From JANNSX01 sp031403155 (GTDB taxonomy: Bacteria; Pseudomonadota; Alphaproteobacteria; Rhizobiales; Hyphomicrobiaceae), in contig JANNSX010000388.1 of the NCBI GenBank assembly GCA_031403155.1, positions 1 to 30,033 on the forward strand: a stretch of DNA of 30,033 bases, in the 5' to 3' direction. Every line of letters begins with the position of its first letter. Position 1 is the stretch's first letter. This document shows, piece by piece, positions 14,407 through 22,325 of the stretch. The translations under genes and the position numbers were made by a program. The notes under the pieces are model-generated. The model was not told the DNA's origin. It made no database searches and saw only the letters and a program-made list of their open reading frames with translations.

Positions 14407-15558
14407 TCAGAAAATCCTGTCGATCGGCAGCCCAAGCGCCATGGCGCCCGTGTATTCGGCCTGCGGTCCCGCCTGCAGCGGGTGATAGCGCGCCGCCTGG
14501 ATGTCGCGGAACCGGCGCTCCAATCCGGCCGAGCGATAAAAGCCCGCGCCGCCCGCCAGCTCCATGGCCCGCTCGACGGCCGCGATCGCATGCCGCTCGA
14601 CGAGCTGACGGCCGATCATCACCTGGTTGACGGTCGTGGCCGAGGGCGCATTGATGTTCACGGCCGCCAGCATCGAGCCGTGCGCCATGCGGGCGCCGGC
14701 AAGCTCCGTTTCCATCTGGCCGGCGAGCGTGATCGCATGCCGCGATTGCGCCTTGCGCTTGGCGAGGCCGATGGCGATGTCGCGTGCGCTTTCGGCGACG
14801 CCGAGATAGACCGCATAGACGAGCGGGAAGGCGATGGTGGCGATGATCTGGAACAGCGGATGCCACTCGCCGGCCTTGCGCTTCACGGCGATCGCGGCGT
14901 CAGGCACCACATGACCCTCGATCAAAACATCGTGTGATCCGGTGCCGCGCATGCCCAACGTCCGCCAGGTGTCGAGGATCTTCACGTGCGGAGAGTTCAT
15001 CGGCACGCCGAAGTGCAATACCATCAGGCCCTCATCGGTCTCTGTGACGGCGCCGGTCATCAAGAGGTCGCCGGTTGGTGCTCCGGAGGTGAAGACCTTG
15101 CGGGCATTGATGCGATAGCCGCCTTCGACCTTCTCGGCCTTACCGGAGCCCGCGATCCAATCCGAGCCGCCGCTCGACAGCAAGAGTATGCGCTCAGCCG
15201 CAATCCGCTTCAGCAAGGGCTCCACGGGGGTTGCCTTCTGATGCGTCCAGCGCCAGGCGGGAATGGCGACCTGGTGAGTGTGCATGGAGAAGGCGAGGCC
15301 GGTCGAGCCGCAGTGGTAACCGATCGTTCTGAGCATTTCAGCGAGCGCGCCGACATCGGCGCCACCGCCACCGAGGGCCGCGGGCACGCCGGCTTCGACG
15401 AGGCCTGAGGATTTCAGCGAGGCGAAGTTCTCGGCGACATAGGCATCCTCGTCGGCTATCTCCGCGCGCTTGGCGAATGTCGCCCCGAGCGTGCGGGCGA
15501 TCTCGACGATGTTCTGCGGGGAGGTCGAGGGGGGCCTCAATTCTGCGACGGCGCTCAT
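14407..15558 (-). CDS. Acyl-CoA dehydrogenase-like flavoprotein (possible monooxygenase)
   Basis: 383 residues with acyl-CoA dehydrogenase architecture: an N-terminal helical domain (AALGGGGADVGALAEMLRTIGYHCGSTGLAFSMH), a middle beta domain (GYRINARKVFTSGAPTGDLL, then DTWRTLGMRGTGSHDVLIEG) and a C-terminal helical domain. The C-terminus reads RFRDIQAARYHPLQAG; the YEG-type segment that carries the catalytic Glu of many dehydrogenases is absent. That fits the DszC/HsaA-like flavin monooxygenase branch as well as non-classical dehydrogenases. The ATG at 15558 has AGGAG upstream. It diverges from an HxlR-type regulator across a 235-bp gap that holds two dyads, so it is probably that regulator's target. 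Confidence 0.85.
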   Translation of the reverse strand: MSAVAELRPPSTSPQNIVEIARTLGATFAKRAEIADEDAYVAENFASLKSSGLVEAGVPAALGGGGADVGALAEMLRTIGYHCGSTGLAFSMHTHQVAIPAWRWTHQKATPVEPLLKRIAAERILLLSSGGSDWIAGSGKAEKVEGGYRINARKVFTSGAPTGDLLMTGAVTETDEGLMVLHFGVPMNSPHVKILDTWRTLGMRGTGSHDVLIEGHVVPDAAIAVKRKAGEWHPLFQIIATIAFPLVYAVYLGVAESARDIAIGLAKRKAQSRHAITLAGQMETELAGARMAHGSMLAAVNINAPSATTVNQVMIGRQLVERHAIAAVERAMELAGGAGFYRSAGLERRFRDIQAARYHPLQAGPQAEYTGAMALGLPIDRIF

Positions 15559-15655
15559 GGCAATACTCCTGCTCTTGTTGTTGCGATGAGAGCCCGGGAG
15601 CGGCTCTCGATGGGTCCAATGTCGGCGCTCGGCAGGTCTTTCTCCAGTCCTGGAA

Positions 15656-15669
15656 GTGTAGCGTTACAC
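15656..15669. promoter_or_regulatory. Dyad GTGTA-N4-TACAC in the divergent promoter region
   Basis: GTGTAGCGTTACAC is symmetric in its outer five bases. It lies between the acyl-CoA-dehydrogenase-like gene (start 15558, minus) and the HxlR gene (start 15794, plus), a usual place for an operator. Confidence 0.35.
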
Positions 15670-15730
15670 CGGCGTTTCACGGGAACCTCAGCAAACACGG
15701 GCCTTCCGGCCGGCGCACAGGCGAGAACCG

Positions 15731-15745
15731 GTACAGTATCTGTAC
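15731..15745. promoter_or_regulatory. Palindrome GTACAG-TAT-CTGTAC, candidate HxlR operator
   Basis: A perfect 6-3-6 palindrome 48 bp upstream of the HxlR start codon. HxlR/DUF24 regulators bind short dyads of about this size, several with TAC/GTA ends, so autoregulation plus control of the divergent flavoprotein gene is a reasonable inference. Confidence 0.5.
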
Positions 15746-15793
15746 TGGACGGAAAGCCGGGGCTGTCTGAGACTGAGCCTCAAGGAGATTGCC

Positions 15794-16519
15794 ATGCCCA
15801 AAACCGAAGGTCCGCCGAGCTATGGCCAGTTCTGCCCCGTCGCCATGGCCGCCGAAATCGTGTGTTCGCGCTGGACGGCGCTGGTCGTGCGCGAGCTGCT
15901 TTGTGGCTCGACGCGGTTCAACGACATCCGCCGCGGTGTGCCGTTGATGTCGCCAACACTGTTGTCGAAGCGCCTGAAGGAACTGGAGGAGGCGGGCGTC
16001 ATCGCCGCCGTGCCCTCGGGCACGTCCGGCGTCTTCGACTACAAGCTGACGGATGCGGGCGAAGACTTGCGGCCCGTCGTCATGTCGCTTGGCTTCTGGG
16101 GCCAGCGCTGGGTCGAATCCTCGCTCTCCCTGAAGAATCTCGACCCGGCTCTGCTCATGTGGGACATGCGCCGCGGGCTCGATCCGACGCCCTTGCCGCC
16201 GCGCCGCTGCACAGTCCGGTTTACCTTCCCCGAGGTGACCGCCGCCAAGCAGAACTACTGGCTGGTGATCGACCAGGGCAAGGTCGATCTCTGCTCGACC
16301 GATCCGGGTTTCGATGTGGATCTGTTCGTCAACAGCTCGCTTCTGAGCATGACCTCAGTCTGGATGGGCCACACGACGATGCGCCAGGAGTTCGACGCCG
16401 GCAGGATCGAGCTTGTCGGCGATAAAGCGATCGCCAGATCGATGCAGCACTGGCTCGGCCTCAGTCCCTTCGCGAAAGAGAAATCGCGCGCCGATGAGCG
16501 ACGGCGGAAGGTGGCGTGA
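15794..16519 (+). CDS. HxlR-family transcriptional regulator with long C-terminal domain
   Basis: 241 residues. The first ~110 are an HxlR/DUF24 winged helix: YGQFCPVAMAAEIVCSRWTALVVRELLCGSTRFNDIRRGV, then SPTLLSKRLKELEEAGVIAA with the recognition helix, and YKLTDAGEDLRPVV. HxlR proteins are normally 100-150 residues; this one adds about 120 C-terminal residues (from about LDPALLMWDMRRGLD) that look like an SCP2/sterol-carrier-type ligand domain, an arrangement known from other alphaproteobacterial and actinobacterial members. The ATG at 15794 has AAGGAG. It diverges from the flavoprotein gene and ends only 6 bp from the convergent ABC binding-protein gene. Confidence 0.88.
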   Translation: MPKTEGPPSYGQFCPVAMAAEIVCSRWTALVVRELLCGSTRFNDIRRGVPLMSPTLLSKRLKELEEAGVIAAVPSGTSGVFDYKLTDAGEDLRPVVMSLGFWGQRWVESSLSLKNLDPALLMWDMRRGLDPTPLPPRRCTVRFTFPEVTAAKQNYWLVIDQGKVDLCSTDPGFDVDLFVNSSLLSMTSVWMGHTTMRQEFDAGRIELVGDKAIARSMQHWLGLSPFAKEKSRADERRRKVA

Positions 16520-16525
16520 TAGGGG

Positions 16526-17566
16526 TCAGCGCAGCTCGGGTGCGAAAATCAGTCCGCCATTGCGCCAGAGCGCGTTGAAACCGCGCTGCAGACCAAGCGG
16601 ACTCTTGACGCCGAGATTGCGGTCGAAGATCTCGCCGAAATTTCCGACGGCCTTGATGACCGTGTAGGTCCATTTGGGGTCGAGGCCGAGGGCGGTGGCG
16701 AAGCGGCTGTCGAGCTCGGTCAGGCGCCTGACCGTCGGACTCTCGGACAACAGCAGCTCGTCGATGTTCTCGGCGGTGACGTCGAGCTCCTCGGCATTGA
16801 TGAGTGCGAAAAGCGTCCATTGCGCGATCGTCAGCCACTGATCGTCGCCTTGGCGAACCACGGGCCCGAGTGGCTCCTTGGAGAGCACCTCGGGTAGGAC
16901 GACGTGATCGTCGGGAGCAGCGAGCTGCTGCCGCTCGACCTGGATGCGCGAGAGATCGGCGACATAGGCATCGCAGCTCTTGTTTTCATAGGCCTGCCGC
17001 GCCGCCTCCGCGAGATCGAAGGGCACGGCGGCGAACGGCATGTTCTTGCTTTGGAAGAAGTCGGCGACGCGCGTTGCGGCGGACGTCCCTGCCAGAAGAC
17101 AGATCTTGGCGCCGGAGAGCTCGAGCACGCTGGTCACGCCGAGGTCGCGGCGTGCGATCAGCGACTGGCCATCGAAGAAGGTCACGCCGACGAAGCGCAA
17201 CGACGCTTCCGCCTCCAGCGAGATGCGCCAGGCGACCGAGCGGGAGAGAATATCGACCTCGCCCATGCGGAGCGCGGTTTCGGCCTCGCCCGCCGTCAAC
17301 GGGCGGAATTTCACCTTATCCGGCTGGCCCAGAACGGCCGCCGCGATGGCGCGGCAGAAATCGACGTCGTAGCCCGCCCAGCGCCCCGAGGCGTCGGTGA
17401 TGGAAAAGCCCGGAACGCCTTCGCTGACGCCGCAAACCAAGAACCCGCGCTCGCGCACGAAGTCGAGCGTCTGCGCACGAGCGATTGCAGGTAACACGGA
17501 CAGAAACGCCAGGGAAACGAGCACGGCAAATCGCAAGCTCGTTCCGGCTTGTCGTCGGCGCGGCAT
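16526..17566 (-). CDS. Amino-acid ABC transporter periplasmic binding protein (AapJ-like)
   Basis: 346 residues: a cleavable signal peptide (RFAVLVSLAFLSVLPAIARAQ) then a type-II periplasmic binding protein fold: VRERGFLVCGVSEGVPGFSITDASGRWAGYDVDFCRAIAAAVLG, EVDILSRSVAWRISLEAE, AKICLLAGTSAATRVADFF, KAVGNFGEIFDRNLG. This order and the C-terminus match the AapJ-type general L-amino-acid binding proteins. The ATG at 17566 has GAGG upstream; in-frame ATGs at 17590 and 17650 are possible but poorly supported. No permease or ATPase gene is adjacent, so it is an orphan. It is tail to tail with the HxlR gene with only 6 bp between stops, leaving no room for separate terminators. Confidence 0.9.
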   Translation of the reverse strand: MPRRRQAGTSLRFAVLVSLAFLSVLPAIARAQTLDFVRERGFLVCGVSEGVPGFSITDASGRWAGYDVDFCRAIAAAVLGQPDKVKFRPLTAGEAETALRMGEVDILSRSVAWRISLEAEASLRFVGVTFFDGQSLIARRDLGVTSVLELSGAKICLLAGTSAATRVADFFQSKNMPFAAVPFDLAEAARQAYENKSCDAYVADLSRIQVERQQLAAPDDHVVLPEVLSKEPLGPVVRQGDDQWLTIAQWTLFALINAEELDVTAENIDELLLSESPTVRRLTELDSRFATALGLDPKWTYTVIKAVGNFGEIFDRNLGVKSPLGLQRGFNALWRNGGLIFAPELR

Positions 17567-17714
17567 CTCAATCCTCGGCGGGCTCGACATGAAACCGGCC
17601 CCACACCGGCTGTCGGCGACACACTTCCGCATTTGAGCCGCTCCGGTCAAGGCCTTGACGGCCTTTTCGAACTAGGCCAAAGCCCGATCCTTGAGCGAAA
17701 GGATGCATGTCATC

Positions 17715-18896
17715 ATGGTGAGCAAAGGCTCGAAGGCGCCTCGGCGGCAGTCGACCGAGATCGTGCATCGGGGCCGCGCGCCGTTCGACCAGTACGGCTT
17801 CGTCAACACGCCGGTCTATCGGGGTTCGACGGTGCTGTTTCCCGACCTCGAGACGCTCGAGAGCGGTAACCAGAAATACACCTATGGCCGCAAGGGCTCG
17901 CCCAGCATGTCGGCGCTCGAGGACGCGCTCGTGCATCTTGAGCAGGGCGACGCTTGCTTCCTGACGCCTTCGGGTTTGTCGGCGGTGACGACGGCGCTGC
18001 TCGCCTTCATCCAGTCCGGCGACCACCTCCTGATCGCCGACACGGTCTACCAGCCGACGCGGCGCTTCTCGGCCGAAGTGCTGACGACGCTAGGTGTCGA
18101 GGTCGAGTTCTATGATCCGATGCTCGGCGGCGCGGTCGCCTCGTGCGTCAAGCCGAACACCAAGCTCATCTACGCGGAGAGTCCGGGCTCGCAGACCTTC
18201 GAGGTGCAGGACCTGCCGGCCATCGCGGCCGTCGCCCAGAAGCACGGCCTCGTCATGCTCGTCGACAACACCTGGGCGACGCCGCTCTATCTGAAGCCGC
18301 TGACACTCGGCGCCGATGTCGTCATCCACGCGGCGACGAAGTACATCGTCGGCCATGCCGATGCCAATTTGGGGGTCATCGTCTGCAATGAGCGGGCCTT
18401 GCCCAAGCTCAAGCGCATGGCCTGGTCGCTCGGCACGTCGGCGGGCTCGGAGGAGATTTTCCTCGGCACACGCGGCCTGCGGACGATGGAGGTGCGGCTC
18501 GAGCGGCACAATCGCTCGGCGTTGGACATGGCGGAATGGCTCGCCGGCCGTCCCGAGGTGGAGCGCGTGCTGCATCCGGCGTTGCCGACATGCCCGGGGC
18601 ATGAGCTGTGGAGGCGCGACTTCAAGGGCAGCACGGGTCTCTTCTCCGTGCTGTTGAAGCCGCATGCGAAATCAGGGCTCGCCGATATGCTCAACGGGCT
18701 CGAGCTCTACGGCATGGGTTATTCCTGGGGCGGCTATGAAAGCCTCGTCGTGCCCTTCGATCCGACGCAATGCCGGACGGTGAGTGCGCCGCTGGGCGAA
18801 GGTACGGGGCTTAGGTTCCACATAGGCCTCGAGGACGTCGCCGATCTCAAGGACGATCTCGCCGCCGGCTTTGCGCGGCTGCGCCGGAACGTTTAG
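17715..18896 (+). CDS. metC: Cystathionine beta-lyase (PLP-dependent)
   Basis: 393 residues of the Cys/Met metabolism PLP-enzyme family, converting cystathionine to homocysteine. Visible are the N-terminal VNTPVYRGSTVLFPDLETL and YTYGRKGSPSMSALEDALVHLEQG, the VDNTWATPLYLKPLTLGADVV segment and the Schiff-base Lys209 in HAATKYIVGHADANLG. The C-terminal YGMGYSWGGYESL fits cystathionine beta-lyases of alphaproteobacteria. ATG 17715 was chosen; ATG 17703, GTG 17718 and a TTG at 17691 are alternatives. It diverges from the ABC binding-protein gene. Its stop is followed at once by composite repeat copy B. Confidence 0.93.
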   Translation: MVSKGSKAPRRQSTEIVHRGRAPFDQYGFVNTPVYRGSTVLFPDLETLESGNQKYTYGRKGSPSMSALEDALVHLEQGDACFLTPSGLSAVTTALLAFIQSGDHLLIADTVYQPTRRFSAEVLTTLGVEVEFYDPMLGGAVASCVKPNTKLIYAESPGSQTFEVQDLPAIAAVAQKHGLVMLVDNTWATPLYLKPLTLGADVVIHAATKYIVGHADANLGVIVCNERALPKLKRMAWSLGTSAGSEEIFLGTRGLRTMEVRLERHNRSALDMAEWLAGRPEVERVLHPALPTCPGHELWRRDFKGSTGLFSVLLKPHAKSGLADMLNGLELYGMGYSWGGYESLVVPFDPTQCRTVSAPLGEGTGLRFHIGLEDVADLKDDLAAGFARLRRNV

Positions 18897-19080
18897 CGTG
18901 CTGCCGTTTTTCGTTCGATCACTTCAACACCCAAATTCCTAGGTTTGTCGTACTTCTTTTCGGAAATCCACTTCGGGTCCCGGCCTTCGCCGGGACAAGC
19001 TTTTTCCGGAAGCACTCTAATTCCTAGGTTTGTCGTGCTTCTTTTCGGAAAACCGCTTCGCACTTTTCCGGAAGCACTCT
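18897..19080. repeat. Composite palindromic repeat, copy B
   Basis: Same three-part layout as the 12529-12709 copy: an imperfect first hairpin (GTGCTG with CAACAC), a hairpin unit with nested TCCCGGC/GCCGGGA (18950-19015), and a shorter unit (19035-19077) whose sequence is almost identical to that of copy A. It fills the gap between the metC stop and the stop of the convergent C39-like gene, whose TAG overlaps its edge, so it may act as a two-way transcription barrier. Confidence 0.85.
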
Positions 19081-19558
19081 AGGGCAACGTCCGCCGCACT
19101 TCGTAGATCTCCTCGATGCGCGCACCCCGATGCGGCCCGGTCGCCACGAACTCCCAGGTGCCACCGGTATAGGTGTCGAGGAGCTTGGCGCCCTTGACGA
19201 CAATCCAATGGCCGGTGCGGCCGGCCCGGATGCCGAGAAGATAATAGGTGAAGGCGCTCCGCGGCCGCTGCATCCATTGCCAAACCGTCGGGCGCTGCTT
19301 GGGCTCGAGATGGGTAAATGTGCCGGCCGCGCGCATTTCATACCCGTGCATCGACAGGGCGGCACCGACATCGGCGGCGGTCGTGCCCTTGATCATGCGC
19401 CGGCGGATGTCGTCCCCGTCACGATGGGCGTGGATCGCCGCCTCGACGCTGGCGACGGAGAAGCCCGTGATGGCCGAGACGACCGTCGGTCCGCAATAGG
19501 CGGCGCGACCCGTATCGTTCTGGGTATCGTTCAAGGTCGATGTGAGCGGAAGGGGCAT
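19079..19558 (-). CDS. Small papain-like (C39-like) cysteine peptidase candidate
   Basis: 159 residues. RAAYCGPTVVSAITG places Cys22 in the CGPT context typical of C39-like and other papain-fold peptidases. HWIVVKGAKLLDTYTGG supplies His117 and Asp128, the expected order Cys, His, Asp. No signal peptide or membrane span is seen and no ABC transporter domain is attached, unlike bacteriocin-processing C39 enzymes. Similar short proteins occur in phage and alphaproteobacterial genomes, as I recall. The start at 19558 lacks a clear ribosome-binding site. The catalytic triad is read from motif spacing only; activity is an inference. Confidence 0.7.
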   Translation of the reverse strand: MPLPLTSTLNDTQNDTGRAAYCGPTVVSAITGFSVASVEAAIHAHRDGDDIRRRMIKGTTAADVGAALSMHGYEMRAAGTFTHLEPKQRPTVWQWMQRPRSAFTYYLLGIRAGRTGHWIVVKGAKLLDTYTGGTWEFVATGPHRGARIEEIYEVRRTLP

Positions 19559-19743
19559 AAGGGGCGCCGCGGTTCGAGCCTGCGGGGCATGCTCGCGCCG
19601 CTTCGGTTAACGATCTGATAACGCGGACCCCTGCGATGGAATGCCGCCGGGGGCTCCATTTACCTCGCGCCGTCAATTAACTGTGGCGGACGGCGGGATT
19701 GCTCTAGATGCAGGGAGGGTGTGATCGCGGACATGGTCGCGCC

Positions 19744-19819
19744 CTAGTGTCCCGAACCCGAAGTTCGTCGGATCAAGCCGCTCTCGCGCAACGAACTTCG
19801 GGTTCGACAAGGACACTAG
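19744..19819 (+). repeat. Long hairpin element, copy 1 (CTAGTGTCC family)
   Basis: Outer arms CTAGTGTCC (19744-19752) and GGACACTAG (19811-19819). Inner arms GAACCCGAAGTTCG (19754-19767) and CGAACTTCGGGTTC (19792-19805), perfect over 14 bp. One base separates the stems on the left and five on the right. The loop is 24 nt. Confidence 0.88.
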
Positions 19820-19833
19820 ACGAGTCAATAGCT

Positions 19834-19910
19834 TAGTGAGCCGTCATGTTCAGAAGTTCGCCTCTGGTGGTTGCCGAGATGATGGGGCGAACTTCTGAAC
19901 CGGCACACTA
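19834..19910 (-). repeat. Long hairpin element, copy 2 (inverted)
   Basis: Outer arms TAGTGAGCCG (19834-19843) and CGGCACACTA (19901-19910) with one mismatch. Inner arms TTCAGAAGTTCGC (19849-19861) and GCGAACTTCTGAA (19887-19899). The stems are separated by five bases on the left and one on the right, the mirror image of copy 1, so it is the same element inverted. It ends 17 bp before the GH3 start codon. Confidence 0.85.
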
Positions 19911-19927
19911 GTATGGAGTAGCATCGC

Positions 19928-21598
19928 ATGCCGTTTCCCGAGCCGGCCGCGAGCGCCGCCGACAGCGTCGGCTCCTCGCCCGCACGCGGGGGGCTGAGGC
20001 ACGCGACCCAGATCGGCGAACGCGGCTGGGAGCCTGCGAGCCCGCACTATTCGCCCCTCATGCATCCCTTCGACAAGGGCCTCAAGATCTACGCCCGCCT
20101 GCGTTTGGCCCGCTTGGCCCACGAGGATGTCGAAGCGAGCCAGCGGCGCATGTTGCGCAAGCTCGTCGCCAAGGCGGCCGATACGCGCTTTGGCCGCGAC
20201 CACGGCTTCTCCTCGATCCGCACTGTCGAGGACTATCAATCCCGCGTGCCGCTCAGGACCCACGACGATTTCTGGCGCGAGTATTGGCAGCCGCATTTCC
20301 CCAGGATCGACAACATCACCTGGCCGGGCGTCTATCCCTTCTTCGCCATGAGCTCAGGGACCACGACGGGGATGAACAAGTACATCCCGATGACGCGCGC
20401 GCTGATGGATGCCAACTCGAACGCCATCGGCGATCTGTTCGTACACCACTACAACAACGTCGTGCGCGACCGCGTTTTCTTCGGCAAGATTTTCCTCATT
20501 GGCGGCTCGACCGACATCACCGAGGAGGCGGCCGGCATCGGCTCCGGCGACATGAGCGGCATCGAGGTCAAGGAGGCGCCGTTCTATGCGCGCCCCTGGC
20601 TCTTCCCGCCGCCCGACCTGGCACTCATCGCCAACTGGGAGGAGAAGATCGACCGCCTATCGCGCGCGGCCCTCAAGGAGGATATTCGCGCCATGATCGG
20701 GCTGCCGAACTGGCTGCTCGTGTTCTTCGAGCGCTGCTTCCAGCTGCGCCCCGGCGCGCGCACGCTCGCCGACATCTGGCCGAACCTCGAGGTGATCTTC
20801 CACGGCGGCATGAGCTTTGCTCCCTACCGCCAGCGCTTCCGCGAGCTGCTGTCGGGCCGCCCCGCCGAGACGCGCGAACTCTACGCGGCGAGCGAGGGCT
20901 TCTTCGCCAGCGCCGATCGCGGCGACGGCGAAGGCTTGCGGCTGATGACCCACAGCGGCATCTTCTACGAGTTCGTGCCGAAGGCGGAACTCGGCAGTCC
21001 GAAGCCCACGCGCCACTGGATCGGCAATGTGGTGCCGGGCGTCGAATATGCCTTGGTGCTGACATCGTGCGCCGGCCACTGGTCCTATATCATCGGCGAC
21101 ACCGTGCGCTTCCTCGAGACGCGCCCGCCGCGCATCGTGGTCACCGGCCGGACGAAGTATTACCTCAGCGCCTTCGGTGAGCATCTGATCGCGGAGGAAG
21201 TCGAGGATGCCGTCGGCAAGGCGGCGGAGGCGATCGGTGCGGATATCTCCGAGTGGTCGGTCGGCGCGGTCTGGCCCAAGGCCGGCGAGAGCGTGGGCAC
21301 GCACCGCTACTATGTCGAGTTCGCCGATCCAGCCGTTGCTGGGCCCGCCCTTGACCGCTTCCGCGATCTCATCGACGCGCGGCTCGTCGCCCTCAACGAG
21401 GACTACCAGCGCCGCCGCGCCACGGGCCTCGGCATGCGGAGCCCTGAGATCCGCGTGGTAAAGCCCGGCGGCTATGCCGCCTGGATGAAGAGCCGCGGCA
21501 AGCTCGGCGGCCAGCACAAGGTGCCTCGCCTCATCGCCGACCAGAGCCTGTTCGAGGGCCTGCAGGCGTTCATGGCTTCGGGCGGCTACGCGCGCTGA
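19928..21598 (+). CDS. GH3-family acyl-adenylating enzyme
   Basis: 556 residues related to the plant GH3 acyl-acid amido synthetases (ANL-like adenylate-forming fold), which activate carboxylic acids with ATP and couple them to amino acids. The three nucleotide motifs are visible: SSGTTTGMNKYIPMT, YAASEGFFA and YIIGDTVRF. The C-terminal domain includes GRTKYYLSAFGEHLIAEEVEDAV and MKSRGKLGGQHKVPRL. Bacterial members are of unknown substrate. The ATG at 19928 has GGAG at 9 bp spacing; an internal ATG at 20060 (MHPFDKGLKIYARLR) would remove a low-complexity 44-residue leader and cannot be excluded. It directly precedes the HupE gene on the same strand (91 bp). Confidence 0.9.
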   Translation: MPFPEPAASAADSVGSSPARGGLRHATQIGERGWEPASPHYSPLMHPFDKGLKIYARLRLARLAHEDVEASQRRMLRKLVAKAADTRFGRDHGFSSIRTVEDYQSRVPLRTHDDFWREYWQPHFPRIDNITWPGVYPFFAMSSGTTTGMNKYIPMTRALMDANSNAIGDLFVHHYNNVVRDRVFFGKIFLIGGSTDITEEAAGIGSGDMSGIEVKEAPFYARPWLFPPPDLALIANWEEKIDRLSRAALKEDIRAMIGLPNWLLVFFERCFQLRPGARTLADIWPNLEVIFHGGMSFAPYRQRFRELLSGRPAETRELYAASEGFFASADRGDGEGLRLMTHSGIFYEFVPKAELGSPKPTRHWIGNVVPGVEYALVLTSCAGHWSYIIGDTVRFLETRPPRIVVTGRTKYYLSAFGEHLIAEEVEDAVGKAAEAIGADISEWSVGAVWPKAGESVGTHRYYVEFADPAVAGPALDRFRDLIDARLVALNEDYQRRRATGLGMRSPEIRVVKPGGYAAWMKSRGKLGGQHKVPRLIADQSLFEGLQAFMASGGYAR

Positions 21599-21689
21599 AC
21601 AATTTCCGCTTCCCGGCCGGTCAATGTTCTGTATGATGCCCTTCAGGGGCGTTGATGGTGCGTTGAATAGCCATGCGGGTGGTTGTGCC

Positions 21690-22325
21690 ATGGTCTTGCG
21701 TCTCTTCGCGTTTCTGGCCGCCGCGCTTGGAGCGGCGTCGCCTGCCCTCGCCCATCACCCGATGGGCGGATCGTTGCCGAGTTCCGTGTTGGAGGGACTT
21801 CTCTCCGGCCTCGGCCATCCCCTGATCGGTCTCGACCATGCCGCTTTCCTCCTGGGCGCTGGCATCGCCGCGGCCTTCCTGCCGAGCGCGTTGACGGCCA
21901 TCCTCGGCTTCGTTGCCGCGACCGTCGCCGGTTGCCTGCTCAACGTCTACGGCGTGACGTTGCCCCTGGCCGAGATCGTCGTGGCGGCGTCCGTCGTGCT
22001 GCTCGGCGCGCTCGTGCTGTCCGGGCGAAGGGTCGCCGGGTCGTCCTACGGCGTGCTCTTCATCGTCGCCGGCCTGTTCCACGGCTTTGCCTATGGCGAG
22101 AGCATTCTGGGCGCCGCCCAACCGCCGCTCGCCGCCTATCTGATCGGCTTCGCGACGATCCAGCTCGTGGTGGCGCTCGCCGTGACGGGCCTCGTCCGCG
22201 GCATCTGGAATGCGGCGACCCCGGACACCATCAGCACGCGGCTGACGGGCGCGCTCGTCGCCGGCATAGGTGCTGCCTTCCTGTTCGAGCAGGTCGAAAT
22301 GCTGCTCATCGGAGCGGCGGCATAG
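21690..22325 (+). CDS. HupE/UreJ-family metal permease
   Basis: 211 residues with a signal peptide (MVLRLFAFLAAALGAASPALAHH) followed by about six membrane spans. The family signature HPLIGLDHAAFLLGAGIAAAF lies near the N-terminus, and GLFHGFAYGES in the fourth or fifth span supplies the second His motif. HupE/UreJ proteins are thought to move nickel or cobalt. ATG 21690 gives the signal peptide; an ATG at 21624 would place 22 polar residues before it. The gene converges on the cobalt-type nitrile hydratase operon, so cobalt supply for that enzyme is a fair inference. No cobalamin riboswitch was recognised upstream. Confidence 0.88.
   Translation: MVLRLFAFLAAALGAASPALAHHPMGGSLPSSVLEGLLSGLGHPLIGLDHAAFLLGAGIAAAFLPSALTAILGFVAATVAGCLLNVYGVTLPLAEIVVAASVVLLGALVLSGRRVAGSSYGVLFIVAGLFHGFAYGESILGAAQPPLAAYLIGFATIQLVVALAVTGLVRGIWNAATPDTISTRLTGALVAGIGAAFLFEQVEMLLIGAAA

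Larger units (their letters stand above)
19559..19927. other. Intergenic region between the C39-like and GH3 genes
   Basis: 369 bp between divergent genes. 19559-19743 has no clear features beyond a probable promoter zone. 19744-19910 consists of two long facing hairpins. A GGAG at 19915-19918 serves the GH3 start. No other gene is supported. Confidence 0.65.

Noticed and set aside
21599..21689. Cobalamin riboswitch upstream of the HupE gene
   Set aside because: The gap is only 91 bp and I found no B12-box-like conserved core.
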